NCBI GenBank assembly: GCA_009363875.1
Contig: CM018685.1
Coordinates: forward strand, 60,249,648-60,313,647
Direction of reading: 5' to 3'
Length of the DNA stretch: 64,000 bases
DNA from: Mikania micrantha
Lineage: Eukaryota > Streptophyta > Magnoliopsida > Asterales > Asteraceae
Below the pieces are notes generated by a model. The model saw only the letters and a list, made by a program, of their open reading frames with translations. It was not told the DNA's origin and did not search any database. Both the position numbers and the translations under genes were made by a program. Below are positions 33,600 through 46,825 of the stretch, piece after piece. Within the stretch, counting starts at the first letter, position 1. Every line of letters starts with the position of its first letter.

Positions 33600-35122
33600 T
33601 GATTATTATTTTTGTTGTTGTAACTGATAATGCATCGGCATACAAATTAGCAGGTCAAATGCTAGAAAAAAAGAGGAAGCATCTTTATTGGTTTCCATGC
33701 GCGGCACATTGCATAGATCTTATGTTAGAGGATATCGGGAAAAAAATCCCGAAGGTAAAGAATTGTTTAAAGGATGCAATGTTTGCAAATGGATATATTT
33801 GCAACTATGTTGGTCTTGTAAACTTGATGAGGAAGTTTACAAATCAAAGGAACTTACATAGACCCGCAATTACCCGTTTTGCAACATGCTTTATTACTCT
33901 TCTTGAATTCCATAAGCAAAAAAATAAATTGAGAAAAATGATTATTTCTCAAGAATGGAGAGATTCCAAGTGGTCAAAGGATGCAAGAGGTAAGAAAGTT
34001 GAAAGTATATTCTTACAAGATACATTTGGCGCAATATCTTGTATACTCTCAAGTTAACGGGACCTCTTTTTAGTGTCCTAAGACTAGTTGATGGTGAAAG
34101 AAAACCGGCAATGGGTTATACATATATGCGACCATGGAAAGTGCAAAAAATACCATTAAAAAGAATTTTAATGGCAAGGAAGAGTTGTATGATAAAACTT
34201 TTGAGATTATAGATAAGAGATGGGATTGTCAACTTCACTAACCATTACATGCTGCTGGACACTATTTAAACCCATCTATCTTCTACGATGATCCAAATGC
34301 TATAATAAAGAGTGAAGAAGTTATGGATGGTTTGTATCAATTCATTGAAAGATTGTGTCATGGAGGGGAAGAAGAACAGCAAAAGATAACCTCAGAACTT
34401 ACTAAATATCAAAACGCCGAGGGTATTTTTGGTAGAAATTTGGCTATCAAGTAAAGGAAGAACAATGCTCCTGGTAATTTCATATACTTCTTGCTATATA
34501 ATATTTATGTATTAGTTATATACTTACTTTTGAAATTATCTTATTCTTAGCGGAGTGGTGGGCACTATTTAGATCTTCAGCTCCTAATTTGCAACAATTT
34601 GCTATACGGATACTTAGTCTAATTTGTAGTGCTACAAGTTGCGAAAGAAACTGGGGTGTTTTCCAATACCTTCACACAAAAAAGAGAAATCGACTGGCAC
34701 AAGAGAAGTTGAATAACATGGTGCATGTGAAATACAATCGTGCTTTGAGACGTCGACATAGAAAAGAGGGAACCACCGATCCAATCGAGTTGGAAGACAT
34801 TGATGAAAGTAATGAGTGGTTAATGGGTAAAATGGAAGACGATGAACAAAATGATGATGATGATCTAGTTTTCATTGGTGATGATTTGACATTTAATGTT
34901 GTGTGCAAAGCTTTGGGAGCTGATGAGCCGATACGTTTAACTAGAGCATCAAAGGCTAGAGCAACAACTGATGGTTCTGGGCCATCAAGAAGTGATAAAG
35001 GAAAACAACATGCTCTTTATGATGAGGATGATGAGATTGAAGAAGATATTGGAGTGTTGGATGGTGAAGGAGATGGACCTATGCTTGGAGATAATGATAC
35101 TATAGATTTAGATTTCTATTAA
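33600..35122 (+). pseudogene. hAT-family transposase remnant (C-terminal half)
   Basis: The first part (33620-34050) encodes VTDNASAYKLAG, followed by FPCAAHCIDLMLEDIGK, RPAITRFATCFITL and EWRDSKWSKDARGK, the DUF659/hAT transposase core common in plants. The frame then breaks at about 34050. Homology continues in other frames with stops (near 34240 and 34450) to an intron at about 34470-34555. A last exon carries the hAT dimerisation signature SLICSATSCERNWGVF (about 34612-34660) and an acidic tail ending DNDTIDLDFY (stop 35120-35122). The N-terminal BED-finger part is missing. The gypsy element sits directly upstream. Confidence 0.8.
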
Positions 35123-35316
35123 AGGAAATTTGTATGCTCTATAATTGAGTAATGTTGACAAAATATTTTGAATTTTTGCTTGAATTTTAAATTATTCTTA
35201 CCTTAGAATGTTCAAATATTTACCCTTTTTGCAATGTGTTAAAAATTTAGTATTTCTTTGATAATTAGCGCATTTCTTACGTGATGCGCTCGCATCGCGC
35301 AATTTAAAACCAAGTA

Positions 35317-35350
35317 TTTTCACAAAATAAGTAAAATAACGTTAAAATTA
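35317..35350 (+). repeat. Fragment of the dispersed intronic repeat
   Basis: TTTTCACAAAATAAGTAAAA, followed by an AACGTTAAAATTAGTGCA segment, matches the tail of the repeat copy at 5270-5320. It sits exactly where the copia 2 coding sequence begins, marking the left breakpoint of that element. Confidence 0.5.
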
Positions 35351-38300
35351 GTGCAAACCGAGTCCATCGTGCTGCAGTGGATCTACAGAACATTGTACGA
35401 TGAATGGTTGCTACGGGTATTCCAAACCGAGTCTACTGCCTATGAGGCCTGGACACGCCTCAAGAACCTATTTCGGAACAATAAAGGCTCACGAGCCATT
35501 GCTTTGGAACATGAGTTGGCAACACTCAGCCTCCAAAGTATGCCCGACCTCGATGCCCGACCTCCAAAGTATGCCGACCTCGATGCTTATTGCACACATC
35601 ATCAAATTCAGTTGGCAGGCAACGGACCAACTGGAGAACAAGCCATTGTTCAGTGACAGGGCCATCAACATCAGTTGGTTGAACAAGCGTTGTTCAGTGA
35701 CAGGCCATTGTTCACGGACCAACCGGAGAACAAGCTGATGTTGATGGCCCTGTCATTGAACAATGGCTTGTTCTCCAGTTGGTTCGTGGCCTGCCAACTG
35801 AGTTTGATGTTGTGGGTGCAAACCTGAACCAAACTCTTCCCAGTTGGGGCATCGCCTGCAACATGTTACTACGGGAGGTTCAACGACAATCAACCCTCGA
35901 TTCTCTCACAAACACATCTTTGGCCGTTGCTGCTATTGCTCAACATCCTCCCAATTTATCACCAACCCCTGCCTCACCATCGTCTAGATATCGCTGAGAG
36001 CAATCAAAACCTGGTCGCCATCATCCTCGTCGCCCTAATCACACTGGTCACCCACAACCACCTTCGTCCAATTCATGTAGTGGGTCTCGCAACCTACAAT
36101 TTTCCGCACGAACCCCAACCCCCACACGGCCCAACTTTTGGACCGGACCTCCTCCATACGGGGCTCCCTGGTGGACTGCTGCACCTCCATGTCCCTACCC
36201 TACTAACCCAGGATGATCACCCACTTCTTGGGCTCCCACTCAACGACCATCGGCTCCTGCTAGGTTCAACCCATCCACTCCAGAAGACCCGCAGGCCCAT
36301 CTCACTGAGTTAAACCCATTGGAACCAACGGATCTTGCTGCAACTTTTCTACCCATGACTATGGAAGCTCCTGATATTAACTGGTACGTGGATTCAGGTG
36401 CCACTTCACACCTCATTACTGATTCAGGTAGCATAACCTCTCCCTGTGTTAATTCAATTAAATCTGTATACGTTTGGAATGGTAATTGAGTGCTAGTCAT
36501 AGGTTCTGGTCTTACCACACTCGCAACCTCTCTTAAACCACTCTACCTTAACCACATCCTTCACACACCGCATATACTTAAAAACCTGATTTTGGTCAGG
36601 AAGTTCACTACTGACAATTATGTCTCTGTTACCTTTGACTCCTTTGGTTTTTCTGTGAAGTATTACAAGACTTGGATGCTTTTGAGCCGCCACAATAATA
36701 CGGATCCCCTCTACTTGTTTAACACAACTGTCTCACCTCCAGCTTCCACCTTTTTCGCAACCTCCAATTCTAGCACGTGGCATGGTCGGCTTGGGCATCC
36801 AGGATCTTACATTATGGATTTTTTAGTTTCTCGCAATTTTACTCCATGTAATAAATTAAAATTGTCTTTTTTTGTCGTTCATGTCAAATTGTTAAACACA
36901 AACGATTATCTTTCGAAGTTTCTACTTCTATTACATTGCAGCCTTTTGATTTACTTCATTGTTATTTGTGGACATCTCCAATTTTGAGGAAAACAGGATA
37001 CAAGTACAACATGGTACTTCTTGATGATCACACTCACTTCACATGGATTTTTCCTCTTAAATTCAAATTTGAAACATACTCTAAATTTCAACAGTTTCAC
37101 AAATATATTCAAACTCAATTCAACAAATCAATAAATGCTTCCAATTTGACATGGGGGGAGAATTCGATAACACTAATTTTAAGACATTGGCCAACAACAC
37201 TGGTCTTCACTTTCGTTTTTCATGTCCACGAACTTCCCAACAAAATGGTAAATCCGAAAGAATGATCCGTCGCCTCAATGACCTTATGATGTCCCTACTC
37301 ACTCATGCCTCACTGCCTTCCTCCTATTGGGTTGAAGCATTGCACACCGCCGTTTACCTCCACAATATTTTACCTTCCAAACTACTAAACTTTCACACTC
37401 CTATAACCACCTTCGCACCTTTGGCTGTGCTTGCTACCCCAATCAAAATGCCACACATCCTCATAAACTTGCACCCAGGTCTACCTTATATGTATTCCTT
37501 GGCTAACCCTCCAATTTTTGTGGCTATCGATGTCTTGAAGTTGCCACAGGCAAAGTCTTTCTTTCCCGACATGTCACTTTTGATGAATCCACCTTCCTTC
37601 TCCAAAACCTATAAACCTACGTCCTAAAACTTTTTAGATCATGATCCATCTCCACTCTCCCTTCTACCCCTCACCTGCAATGGGTAATACTGTCCCAACA
37701 CCAGCCACCACAACTGCTACCCATACTCCCGCATCAACAACCACTGCCACCAGCACATCTTCTCCACCAATTATTATCTACAGCCGTCGTAATCGCCAGC
37801 CCACAGCTACCAATATTCCCACTCCTCAACGGCCACTTTCCTCCTCTTCAACTAACACATCCACATCATCATCCACCCAACCCACACCACCATCATCTCT
37901 CCTCTTCCAAAATCCCACATACATGCCCTTAATGACCCTAATTGGCACTCAGCCATGACTGATGAATACCGTGCTTAAATTGTAAATAACACGTAGGAAT
38001 TGGTACAAAGACCTTTGGATGCACATTTTATAAGATGTATGTGGTTATTCCGTCACAAATATCATGCTAATGCACTCTTCAACGGTACAAGGCTTGATTG
38101 GTGGTTAATGGTAAATCTCAACATGTTGGAATTGACTGTGACGAAACTTTCTGTCCAGTTGTAAAACCCGCTACTATACACACGGTCCTTAGTCTTGCCA
38201 CATCTCGTTCTTGGCCTATCCGCCAATTGTATGTCAAAAATGCCTTTTTATATGGAGATCTTAGTAAAACAGTGTATATGTTTCATCCCCCTGGATTCAC

Positions 38301-39442
38301 TGATACCCTCAATCCCAAACACGTGTGCAAATTGAAAAAGTCGCTGTATGGATTAAAACAAGCACCCCGCGCTTGGTATCATCAGTTTGCTTCATACATT
38401 CAAAAATGTGGTTTCAAGTCCACCATCAGTGATACTTCCCTGTTTGTCTACAAAAAGAATGGTCAATTGGCCTATTTACTTCTTTATGTTGACGATATAA
38501 TATTAACAGCATCTATTCCAACACTGTTGCAGCAAATTATCGCTATGTTAACCAGGGAATTTGCCATGTCTGACCTTGGGTCTTTGCACTATTTTTTTGG
38601 GTCACCAGGAAACATGGCAACCTCTTTCTTTCCCAGACACAATATGCCAAAGAAATCCTGGCTCGTGCAAACATGGAAAATTGCTAACCGTGTGCTACTC
38701 CAGCAGATACCAACTCCAAACTTAGCAAATCTAGTGGTGCGTTATTACCAGATGGTACACAGTACCGCAGCCTTGCTGGTGCCTTGCAGTACTTAATCTT
38801 CACCAGGCCATACATCTCCTATGCTGTACAACATCTATGTTTATTTATGCATTCCCCTAGAGAACCTCATTTCAATTTCATGAAACGCCTTCTCTGGTAC
38901 ATCAAAGGCACATTGGACCATGGTCTAACCATCTCCCCATCCAAGACATCCACTTAAACAGCCTACTCGGATGCTGATTGGGGGGCTTCCCTGATTCTAG
39001 ACGCTCCACTTCTAGATATTGTGTATTTTTGGGAGACAACATTGTCTCTTGGTGTTCCAAACAGCAACCAACTATTTCCTGATCAAGTGCTGAAGCGGAA
39101 TATCGTGGGGTAATTGCTAACGCAGTTGCTGAATCCAGTTGGCCTCGAAATCTACTCCTTGAACTGCAGTCACCTTTACACCAAGCCACAGTTGTTTACT
39201 GCGACAACATCTCTGCAGTCTACTTATCTCTTAATCCAGTGCAACATCAACGTACTAAACACATCGAGATAGACATACACTTTGTACAAGAAAAAGTGCG
39301 GATAGGATATATTCGGGTCTTGCATGTACCAGCCAATTATCAATACGCTTACATCTTTACCAAAGGGCTGCCCAGACAACTATTTGAACATTTTCGGTCC
39401 AGTCTCTGCATTCATTCTTTCACTGCTACGACTGTGGGGGCG
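35351..39442 (+). pseudogene. Decayed Ty1/copia element 2 gag-pol, 5' truncated
   Basis: Begins inside gag (YEAWTRLKNLFRNNKGSRA, about 35440) with no 5' LTR or primer site. Protease WYVDSGATSHLI is at about 36383. Integrase WHGRLGHPGSY is at about 36780, with later segments HTHFTWIFPLKF (37030) and QQNGKSERMIRRLNDL (37240). RT YGLKQAPRAWYH and LLYVDDIILTA are at 38347-38510. RNase H pieces run 38900-39300, and the end RTKHIEIDIHFVQEKV is at 39250. At least six frameshifts and several stops make it dead. A GTGGGGGCG polypurine tract follows at about 39433-39442. Confidence 0.85.
35610..35799. repeat. 65-bp inverted repeat (foldback) inside copia 2 gag
   Basis: Arm 35610-35674 and arm 35735-35799 are reverse complements with only a few mismatches. 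They are separated by 60 bp that repeats parts of the same words. Next to it, 35535-35585 contains a local direct duplication (CTCCAAAGTATGCC twice). The structure is absent from the gag of copia element 1. Confidence 0.8.
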
Positions 39443-39687
39443 TACCAGCGGGTATAAATCTTTTGTATATATTTTAATATATGTAATTTATCGTATATAT
39501 CCTAGCCTTTCTTTAGGAGATTTCGTTTCCTAGTTTATAGATTTGTATGGTGTATTTATTCTGGTTTTGTGAATGAGAATGAACAAGAGAGAGTTTATCA
39601 ATTAACAGAAACTACAAGATGACAGCTAATCTTATCAGCAAAGATCCATTGAAAACACATTAATTGCATCTCTAATTATTGAATTAG
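39443..39687 (+). other. Probable 3' LTR of copia 2 and intron end
   Basis: The AT-rich sequence after the polypurine tract reads like a short LTR (TATA-rich, TTTGTATGG, GAGAATGAACAAGAGAG). No second LTR exists in the window to define its end. The last part must be callose synthase intron, ending in the GAATTAG acceptor at 39681-39687. Confidence 0.4.
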
Positions 39688-42003
39688 ATTCCTGTTGCAT
39701 TGGATATAGCGACAAACAGCCATGGCTTTGCTCATGAACTCAAAAAGAGGATGGAGAATGACAAATATATGTCTTGTGCTGTTCGTGAATGCTATGCTTC
39801 ATTCCGCTGTATCATTAGGTTTTTGGTTCAAGGCGAACGTGAGAGGAAGTAAGTTCGCTATAATGTCTAATAGTGAAGATACATGAATTTATTCAAGTTT
39901 GCATAACTATAATATCTAATATGATATCTTACTATTTCTATTTTATTTATTTGTTTTTAACTTGGGTTCTTTTTTCAGGATTATCTACAATATATTTTCA
40001 GAAATTGACGCACATATTGAAGGAGGCAGTCTAGTGGCTGCATTCAACATGAGTGCTTTCCCTACCCTCTATGGTCACATTGTTGAATTTATCAAGTGCT
40101 TGGTAATGTATTTAATTAGCCTTTTGATACACTTCCATAGTAAGCCAACATATTTCAGTTTTTCTATTGACAGTTGGAAAATAATCGCAAGGACCAAGAT
40201 CAAGTTGTAATTCTTTTGCAGGATATGCTTGAGGTTATCTTAAGAGACATGATGGTCAACGAGTTGACCATGTAATGCCTTTCCCATTTTATTGAAGTCT
40301 ACTTCACTTTGTAGTTTGTTGTGTTTCTTACATCATGTATTGTTTCTCTTTGTATACACAGTTTACATGAGCCACCTTATGTGGAATTGGGTCAACAATA
40401 TAACCAATTATTTGCACCTGCAGGAGCAATCCTGTTCCCTGCTCCATCATCAGAAGCTTGGAAGGAGAGAGTAATTCTAACAAATACTTGGACATATTAA
40501 GATTATGGTCTCAATTATGTATTTCTTCTTACATGTTGTCCTTTTGTAGATCAATAGGTTGTACTTATTGCTTACAGTTAGGGATTCTGCTATGTATATT
40601 CCATCAAACATTGAAGCTAGAAGGCGGTTATCCTTCTTCTCCAATTCATTGTTCATGAACATGCCATCAGCACCTAAAGTGCGCAATATGCTTTCATTCT
40701 CGTAAGTTTTTTGATGGCTCATTTGCTGTTTGCTAATATATTTCATTATTCCCTGTTTGCCTTTTGCTTTTCATGCTCATAACTTCAAAAGTCCTCTAAG
40801 TTGTTTAAAGCACCTTTTTGGCATTGGAGGTTTCTGATTGCTTGTATTGTACATGGCTGGTATGAAGCCATTGTTGCGATATAAGTTTTAAAGTGGTGTT
40901 CTTCAATAAAATAGTTCTTCTAACTTCTTCATATTGGGCTATTATATTTTGTGTTGTGCATATATTTATATTTGTAGCATACTTACGCCCTACTATTCGG
41001 AGGATGTTCTCTTTCCACTGGATTTATTGGAAAAACAGAACGAAGATGGAATATCAATGATCTCCTATTTACAAAAGATTTTCTCAGGTTTTTCATAGTT
41101 GTCTATCTTGTTTTTACATGATATTAACAAATGTATGGTGTGTGTATGTAATACTGACGGGTGATGACCAACAGATGAGTGGACCAACTTTCTTGAGAGA
41201 AAGCGTTGCTACAGCATAAATGACCTTGTTGGAAACGGGGACTTGAAGGATGATCTATGTCATTGGGCATCATATAGAGGACAAACCTTGGCCAGGACTG
41301 GTAAACGACACTAAGTCCAATTAACCAAAAATAGCACCGTTGGTGAACTAATCCTCTGTAGTTTATGCCAGTTAGAGGAATGATGTACTATCGTCAAGCC
41401 TTGGAGCTTCAGTGTTTTCTTGATGTTGCTGAAGATGAAGGTATGCTGAGATGATTTTGTTTTTCGTAATTATACCACTTCAACTATGGGATTCCCATTT
41501 TAAGTTTTCTAGATTTGATATTTTGTTATTCTGTTATTCTGTTATGGGGTTTCACCAGATCTGATGGAGGGATTCAAGTCAACTGAACTGAGAGAAAGTT
41601 CACTGTTGGCTCAGTGTCAAGCTGTAGCTGATATGAAGTTTACATATGTGGTGTCATGCCAACATTATGGCATTCAAAAACAATCTGGTGATCCTAGAGC
41701 ACAAGATGTTCTGAAGCTTTTGTCGAAGTATGTAATAATGGTGTAAACTTGGATTTTGTGAATTCTATTGATAAATTTACTTGCAAATGATCATGACAGG
41801 TACCCATCTCTCCGTGTTGCCTGCATTGATGAAGTTGAGGAGAATAGCAAAGATGCAAATAATAGGATGAGGATAAACAAGGTTTATTACTCTACTCTAG
41901 TCAAAGCTGTGCCAAGTTCTTCTGAGACGGGGCAAATCTGGGATCAGGTAAAAGTCGTAATTTTCCTTGTTTTAGCATCTTTATTCTTTATGTACTACTA
42001 ATA

Positions 42004-42690
42004 CAGTGTTGTAAAAATCGCGATTAGGCGGCCGATTAATCGGGATTAATCGGTAATCGGCCCTTAGCCGATTAATTTTAGCCTAGTCGCTCCATTAATC
42101 GGTAGTCGGTCCTAGCCGGTCAAAATCGGACCTAGTCGGCCTAATCGGCTCTAATCGGTCGATCAAATTAATCGTTTTTGATGTAAAAAATCGGTCAAAG
42201 CACAACAAAGTTAGGGTTTTCGACGATCAGACTCCAAAATCAAGCTGACTAACAACGATCGACCACACAATTGACCAAGAAAACTCACCTGCACGCAGAT
42301 TCCATCTTCGATTCATCCCTGCTGCTCACAATCGCTGCACACAATCGTCACGATCAAGCTTCATTGTCGCCTGTGTTTGCCCTAACCGAGAGCGGGAGGG
42401 ACGAAGAAGTGAATGAACGACCGGGAGATAAGATTTAATCTTATGGGCTATGTTGGGTTTCTTATTTATGGGCTTTTATATTTTTTTTGGGTTGAAATTT
42501 TTATTATTTATGGGCTTTCATGAATTAGTTGGTTAAAATATGAAGGAATTTAAAATTTTATATATAAAAAAATTGTATATATGTATATAATTTTGAAAAT
42601 TACATATAAAATTCCAATCCGATTAATCCCGATTAATCCCTAGTCCCTACCTCGCCGACCGACTAGCGATTAGCGATTTTTACAACACTG
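42004..42690. mobile_element. hAT-type MITE in gene 2 intron, CAGTGTTGTAAAAATCG family
   Basis: 687 bp with 18-bp inverted ends (CAGTGTTGTAAAAATCGC and its complement, with minor changes). Both subterminal regions are packed with AATCGG/CCGATTAAT words. The same family occurs at 48401-49028, where the 8-bp TSD is clear. Here the flanks have drifted and I cannot show a TSD. The middle is AT-rich and non-coding. Confidence 0.75.
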
Positions 42691-44855
42691 AGTCTACTAT
42701 GGCTGGTTTATTTGCTTCTGACTTCTGAGTACATTTAAATTAAAGAATACGTTTCTTTTTGATAATCACGTGAAAGCTAGATAACTTGTTAACATTTGCA
42801 GTGTTATTACCCCTTGCTTCATTGTATCCCACAAAGTGATTCTCTAGATACCTTAAGGGTGAAATTCCTTTGATATAGAGAGAACATTTGGTATAACAGT
42901 AATTTTTTATCAATAAAATTTGAACCAGGTAACACAGATATGGTCACAAACCCTTGACATGCAGGTTATATATAGGATAAAATTGCCTGGTCCTGCAAAG
43001 TTGGGAGAAGGTGGGCCTGAGAATCAGAATCATGCTATCATCTTCACACGTGGAGAGGGTTTGCAGACAATAGACATGAATCAGGTATGCCTTCAAACTT
43101 TTACTTGTATTTCTATATATGAATGAACTATCCTTTTGTTTCCCTTAACTTCAAGCTAACATCCATTTGTAGGACAATTACATGGAGGAGGCCTTTAAAA
43201 TGAGAAATTTGCTTCAGGAGTTTCTTAAAACGCATGATGATGGGAAATTCCCTACTATATTAGGAGTTAGGGAGCATATTTTCACTGAAAAGTATGCCAT
43301 AAGTTGTACTGTGTTTCTTTTTCTTTTTTTTTTTTTTGTTTTTGAGCGTGTGCTATTTTCTTGTTATAGTGTTTCTTCTCTTGCACACTTTATGTCTAAT
43401 CAAGAGACAAGTTTTGTGACGATTGGTCGGAGGTTGATGGCCAACCCTTTGAAGTAAGCTCTCCTCTTCATGCTTATTCTGAATTCCAATTTATTAATAG
43501 TCAGCTAACTACACTTGTTGATTCCTCCAGGGTTCGTTTTCACTATGGTCATCCAGATGTTTTTGATAGGCTGTTTCACATCACAAGAGGGGGTGTGAGT
43601 AAAGCCTCCAGGATTATAAATCTAAGTGGGGACATATTTGCTGGTATTTTTTTGAACTCAAACATCATGGTATGCTGTGATTATTTTTCATTAACTTATC
43701 ATCTTTTACAGGTTTTAATTCTACACTCCGTGATGGCAAAGTGACACATCATGACTATGTACAAGTCGGTAAAGGGTGGGATGCCAGTCTGAATCAAATA
43801 TCTCTATTTGAGGCTAAAATGGCTGGTGGAAATGGGGAACAGACACTTAGTCGTGACCTATACAGGCTTGGACACAACTTTGACTTCTTCAGGATGTTAT
43901 CATGTTACTTCACTACTACAGGTTTCTATTTTAATACCTTGATTGCTGTATTTATCGTGTATGTGTTCCTATATGGACGTCTTTATCTTGTCCTAAGCGG
44001 ACATGAGGAGCTTCAAAACCAACCAGCCATTCTAAACAATCAATCTTTGCAAGTGGTTTTTGCCTCACAATCTTTTGTGCAAATTGGATTCTTAGTTGCC
44101 TTGCCTATGATGATGGAAATTGGTTTAGAAAGAGGTTTTTTGACCGCGTTAAGTGAATTTATAATTATGTTGATAAATCTTGCACCAATGTTCTTCACAT
44201 TTTTGCTTGGAACAAAGAGTCACTACTATGGTAGGACATTGCTTCATGGAGGGGCAAAGTACACGACAACAGGTCGTGGGTTTGTTGTGTTCCATACAAA
44301 GTTTACTGACAACTACCGTTTCTATTCCCGTAGCCATTTTGTGAAGGGAATTGAGCTTCTAAATTTGCTTATTGTTAACCAAATATTTGGTAAATCATTT
44401 AAAGGAGTACTTACACACTTCTTGATCACTGTCTCAATATGGTTTCTGGTCATTACGTGGCTATTTGCTCCATTTGTGTTCAATCCTTTGGGCTTTGAGT
44501 GGCAAAAGATTGTTGATGATTGGGCTGATTGGAATAAGTGGATTAGCAACCAGGGTGGTATTGGAGTCCCTCTTGAGAATAGTTGGGAATCATGGTGGGA
44601 GGAAGAACAAGAACACCTTAGTTATTCCGGAAAGCGTGCTGTCATACTAGAGATACTGTTAGCATTTCGCTTTCTCATTTATCATTTTTGGCTTGTTTAT
44701 CGTTCAGATATGTCAAAGCATGGGATGAGTGCCCTGGTATGCTTTTTTGTTCTTTTTCCTGTTCTGCATTTGCCGACATAAAAACAATGTTGCTGATGTT
44801 TTGTTTTTTATAGCAGGTTTACAGTATATTATTTGGCATATTTGTGGTGGTAAAG

Positions 44856-46083
44856 GTGAGAAATTTCTTAGATTCTTGTTTATTAAGTTTCTTAGTATTA
44901 GTATGTATGCTGAGAATGTAATAGATTTGAGCCTCTCTTTGTTTTCTTGTTGGTCTCATCCACGGTACGCTCATGTAATGTATATATGTGTTGGTTGTTT
45001 ACATCTTACGCTCTTCAGACCCTACCTTAGCTTGCCAATGATGGATATACCGAGTACGATGATTATTTTTGCCTCTCTCACATTCAGAGAAATCTACCCA
45101 CTAGCTGTTAGAGGGCCTTGTTTTGCCTATCTCACATTCATCATGATCTTTAGTGATACAATTTCTTGGTATAGCTATAATCATGGAGCTAGGAGTGTGT
45201 AGTTGGGTTAGAACGAAAAGAAAGAAGATAAAATAGAATAGCAACAAGCGACGATCAGGTTGAAATTAGTTATCAAAAACCTTTAGAAATTTAATGAATC
45301 TAGAGTTATAATACCAAAATTACAAAAGCAGGGTGAGAGATAAGAATTTACTACTCTAATATCTAAAGGAAATGAATCCACCTATGATGGGAAAGTGAAG
45401 ATTAGAAGTAAAGGTTAAGCACTTAACTCTATTAAATTCATAATCATCAGATCTGATACTTACAGATATGAATATGCCAAGATCCAGTGTGTGTTTACAG
45501 ATGCTGGAAAAGTTGGATTATATGAACAGAAAGCATGTAGGGATAGAAAGGCTCTAAGCCATCCTTTGGAGTAAAGGTAGATCCTTTGTTGAATTAGGAT
45601 CACCCAACAACTCTCCAAGTGTGATTTAGCAGGCAAGGTGATGATGGCTTGGTTTGAACTCATAAGAAATACATGATGTCACCCATCATAACCTGCAGGA
45701 GCATATTAGACGATATTCATATGTATCTATCTAGTAGAAAGTCATCGTCTAGGGTACTAAAGTGTAACATTGTTCTTGTATATACCACATGTAATTTTTA
45801 GTATCATTATACAAATGTGTGACCTGGTATAATAACCAGGTGAATCAAAGTTGGTATTGTTGGGGAAATTATTTGACTATTCATATGCATTTTTTTTATT
45901 TGAACAAAACAATCCACAAGTTTCAAGTATATTTTCAGTATATGTGGGTATTTTAGATATTTAATCACTAATCTAACCTTTGTGCTAGACTTCCTTTCAT
46001 GTAGAGTTGACTGGTCAAAATTTCCTGGGATTGATGAATACCCTGACATACTAACATTATATTTTTGGTTTCTCATCTTACTG
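44856..46083. other. Large gene 2 intron with an unassigned insertion
   Basis: The intron is about 1.2 kb, against 342 bp at the same place in gene 1 (18067-18408), so about 0.9 kb was added. It contains AT-rich sequence with a TATA-type stretch and several short frames, but no element ends, TSD or domain that I can defend. Confidence 0.4.
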
Positions 46084-46825
46084 GCTTTATGGTTTGTGCG
46101 GGAAAGATTTGGTGAAGATTTTCAACTTCTTTTCAGCCTAATAAAAGCGGTCATTATGTTTGTCTCTGTTTTTATGATCCTGAAGGCAGTGTTCTATATG
46201 ACACTGCAAGACATTGTTGTCTGCTTTCTTGCATTTGTTTCAACTGGATGGGGTTTGCTACTGGTCAGTAAAACAATATCTTCTTACCTATACATGTAGA
46301 ACTACATTGTGATGAATCTTACCTATGTACAACTTAGTTATTTATCTGCTTAGCTCGCTTTATAATCACACTTCTCCTTTAACTTTTGTCGGTCCTACAA
46401 GTGGACTTGGAACTCGCTAAAATCTCAAGTAGGTTACAAAGATTGTCTGTATGCCGTTGGGTATATTAGAAACTGTGAATTCGGTAATATATCCATATAT
46501 GTAGAAAATGACAACAATTGTGTGTTCATTAGAGTTTTTTTTGTCCTGAATAAACAACTAATAAAGTCACCATGAAAGTGAAACTGATTTACATTATTAA
46601 GAAAAAAAATTTATTGGAAATTTTTACAAGGGAATCTAAAAATGTTTCCTTTATTTGTAATTTTCAGATTGCACAAGCATGCAGACCAGTAGTGAAGATG
46701 GCTGGATTATGGGAATCGGTGAGGGCAGTTGCTCGTGGCTATGAAATAGTGATGGGTCTAATAGTGTTCACTCCGGTTGCACTAATTGCAAGGCTTCCTT
46801 TTGTTTCTGAGTTCCAAACTCATAT

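Noticed and set aside
45982..46299. Upstream extension of the gene 2 exon (LDFLSCRVDW...)
   Set aside because: It starts with a non-ATG codon, and the only nearby AG acceptor (CTAG before 45989) has the wrong phase; the homologous exon begins at 46084.
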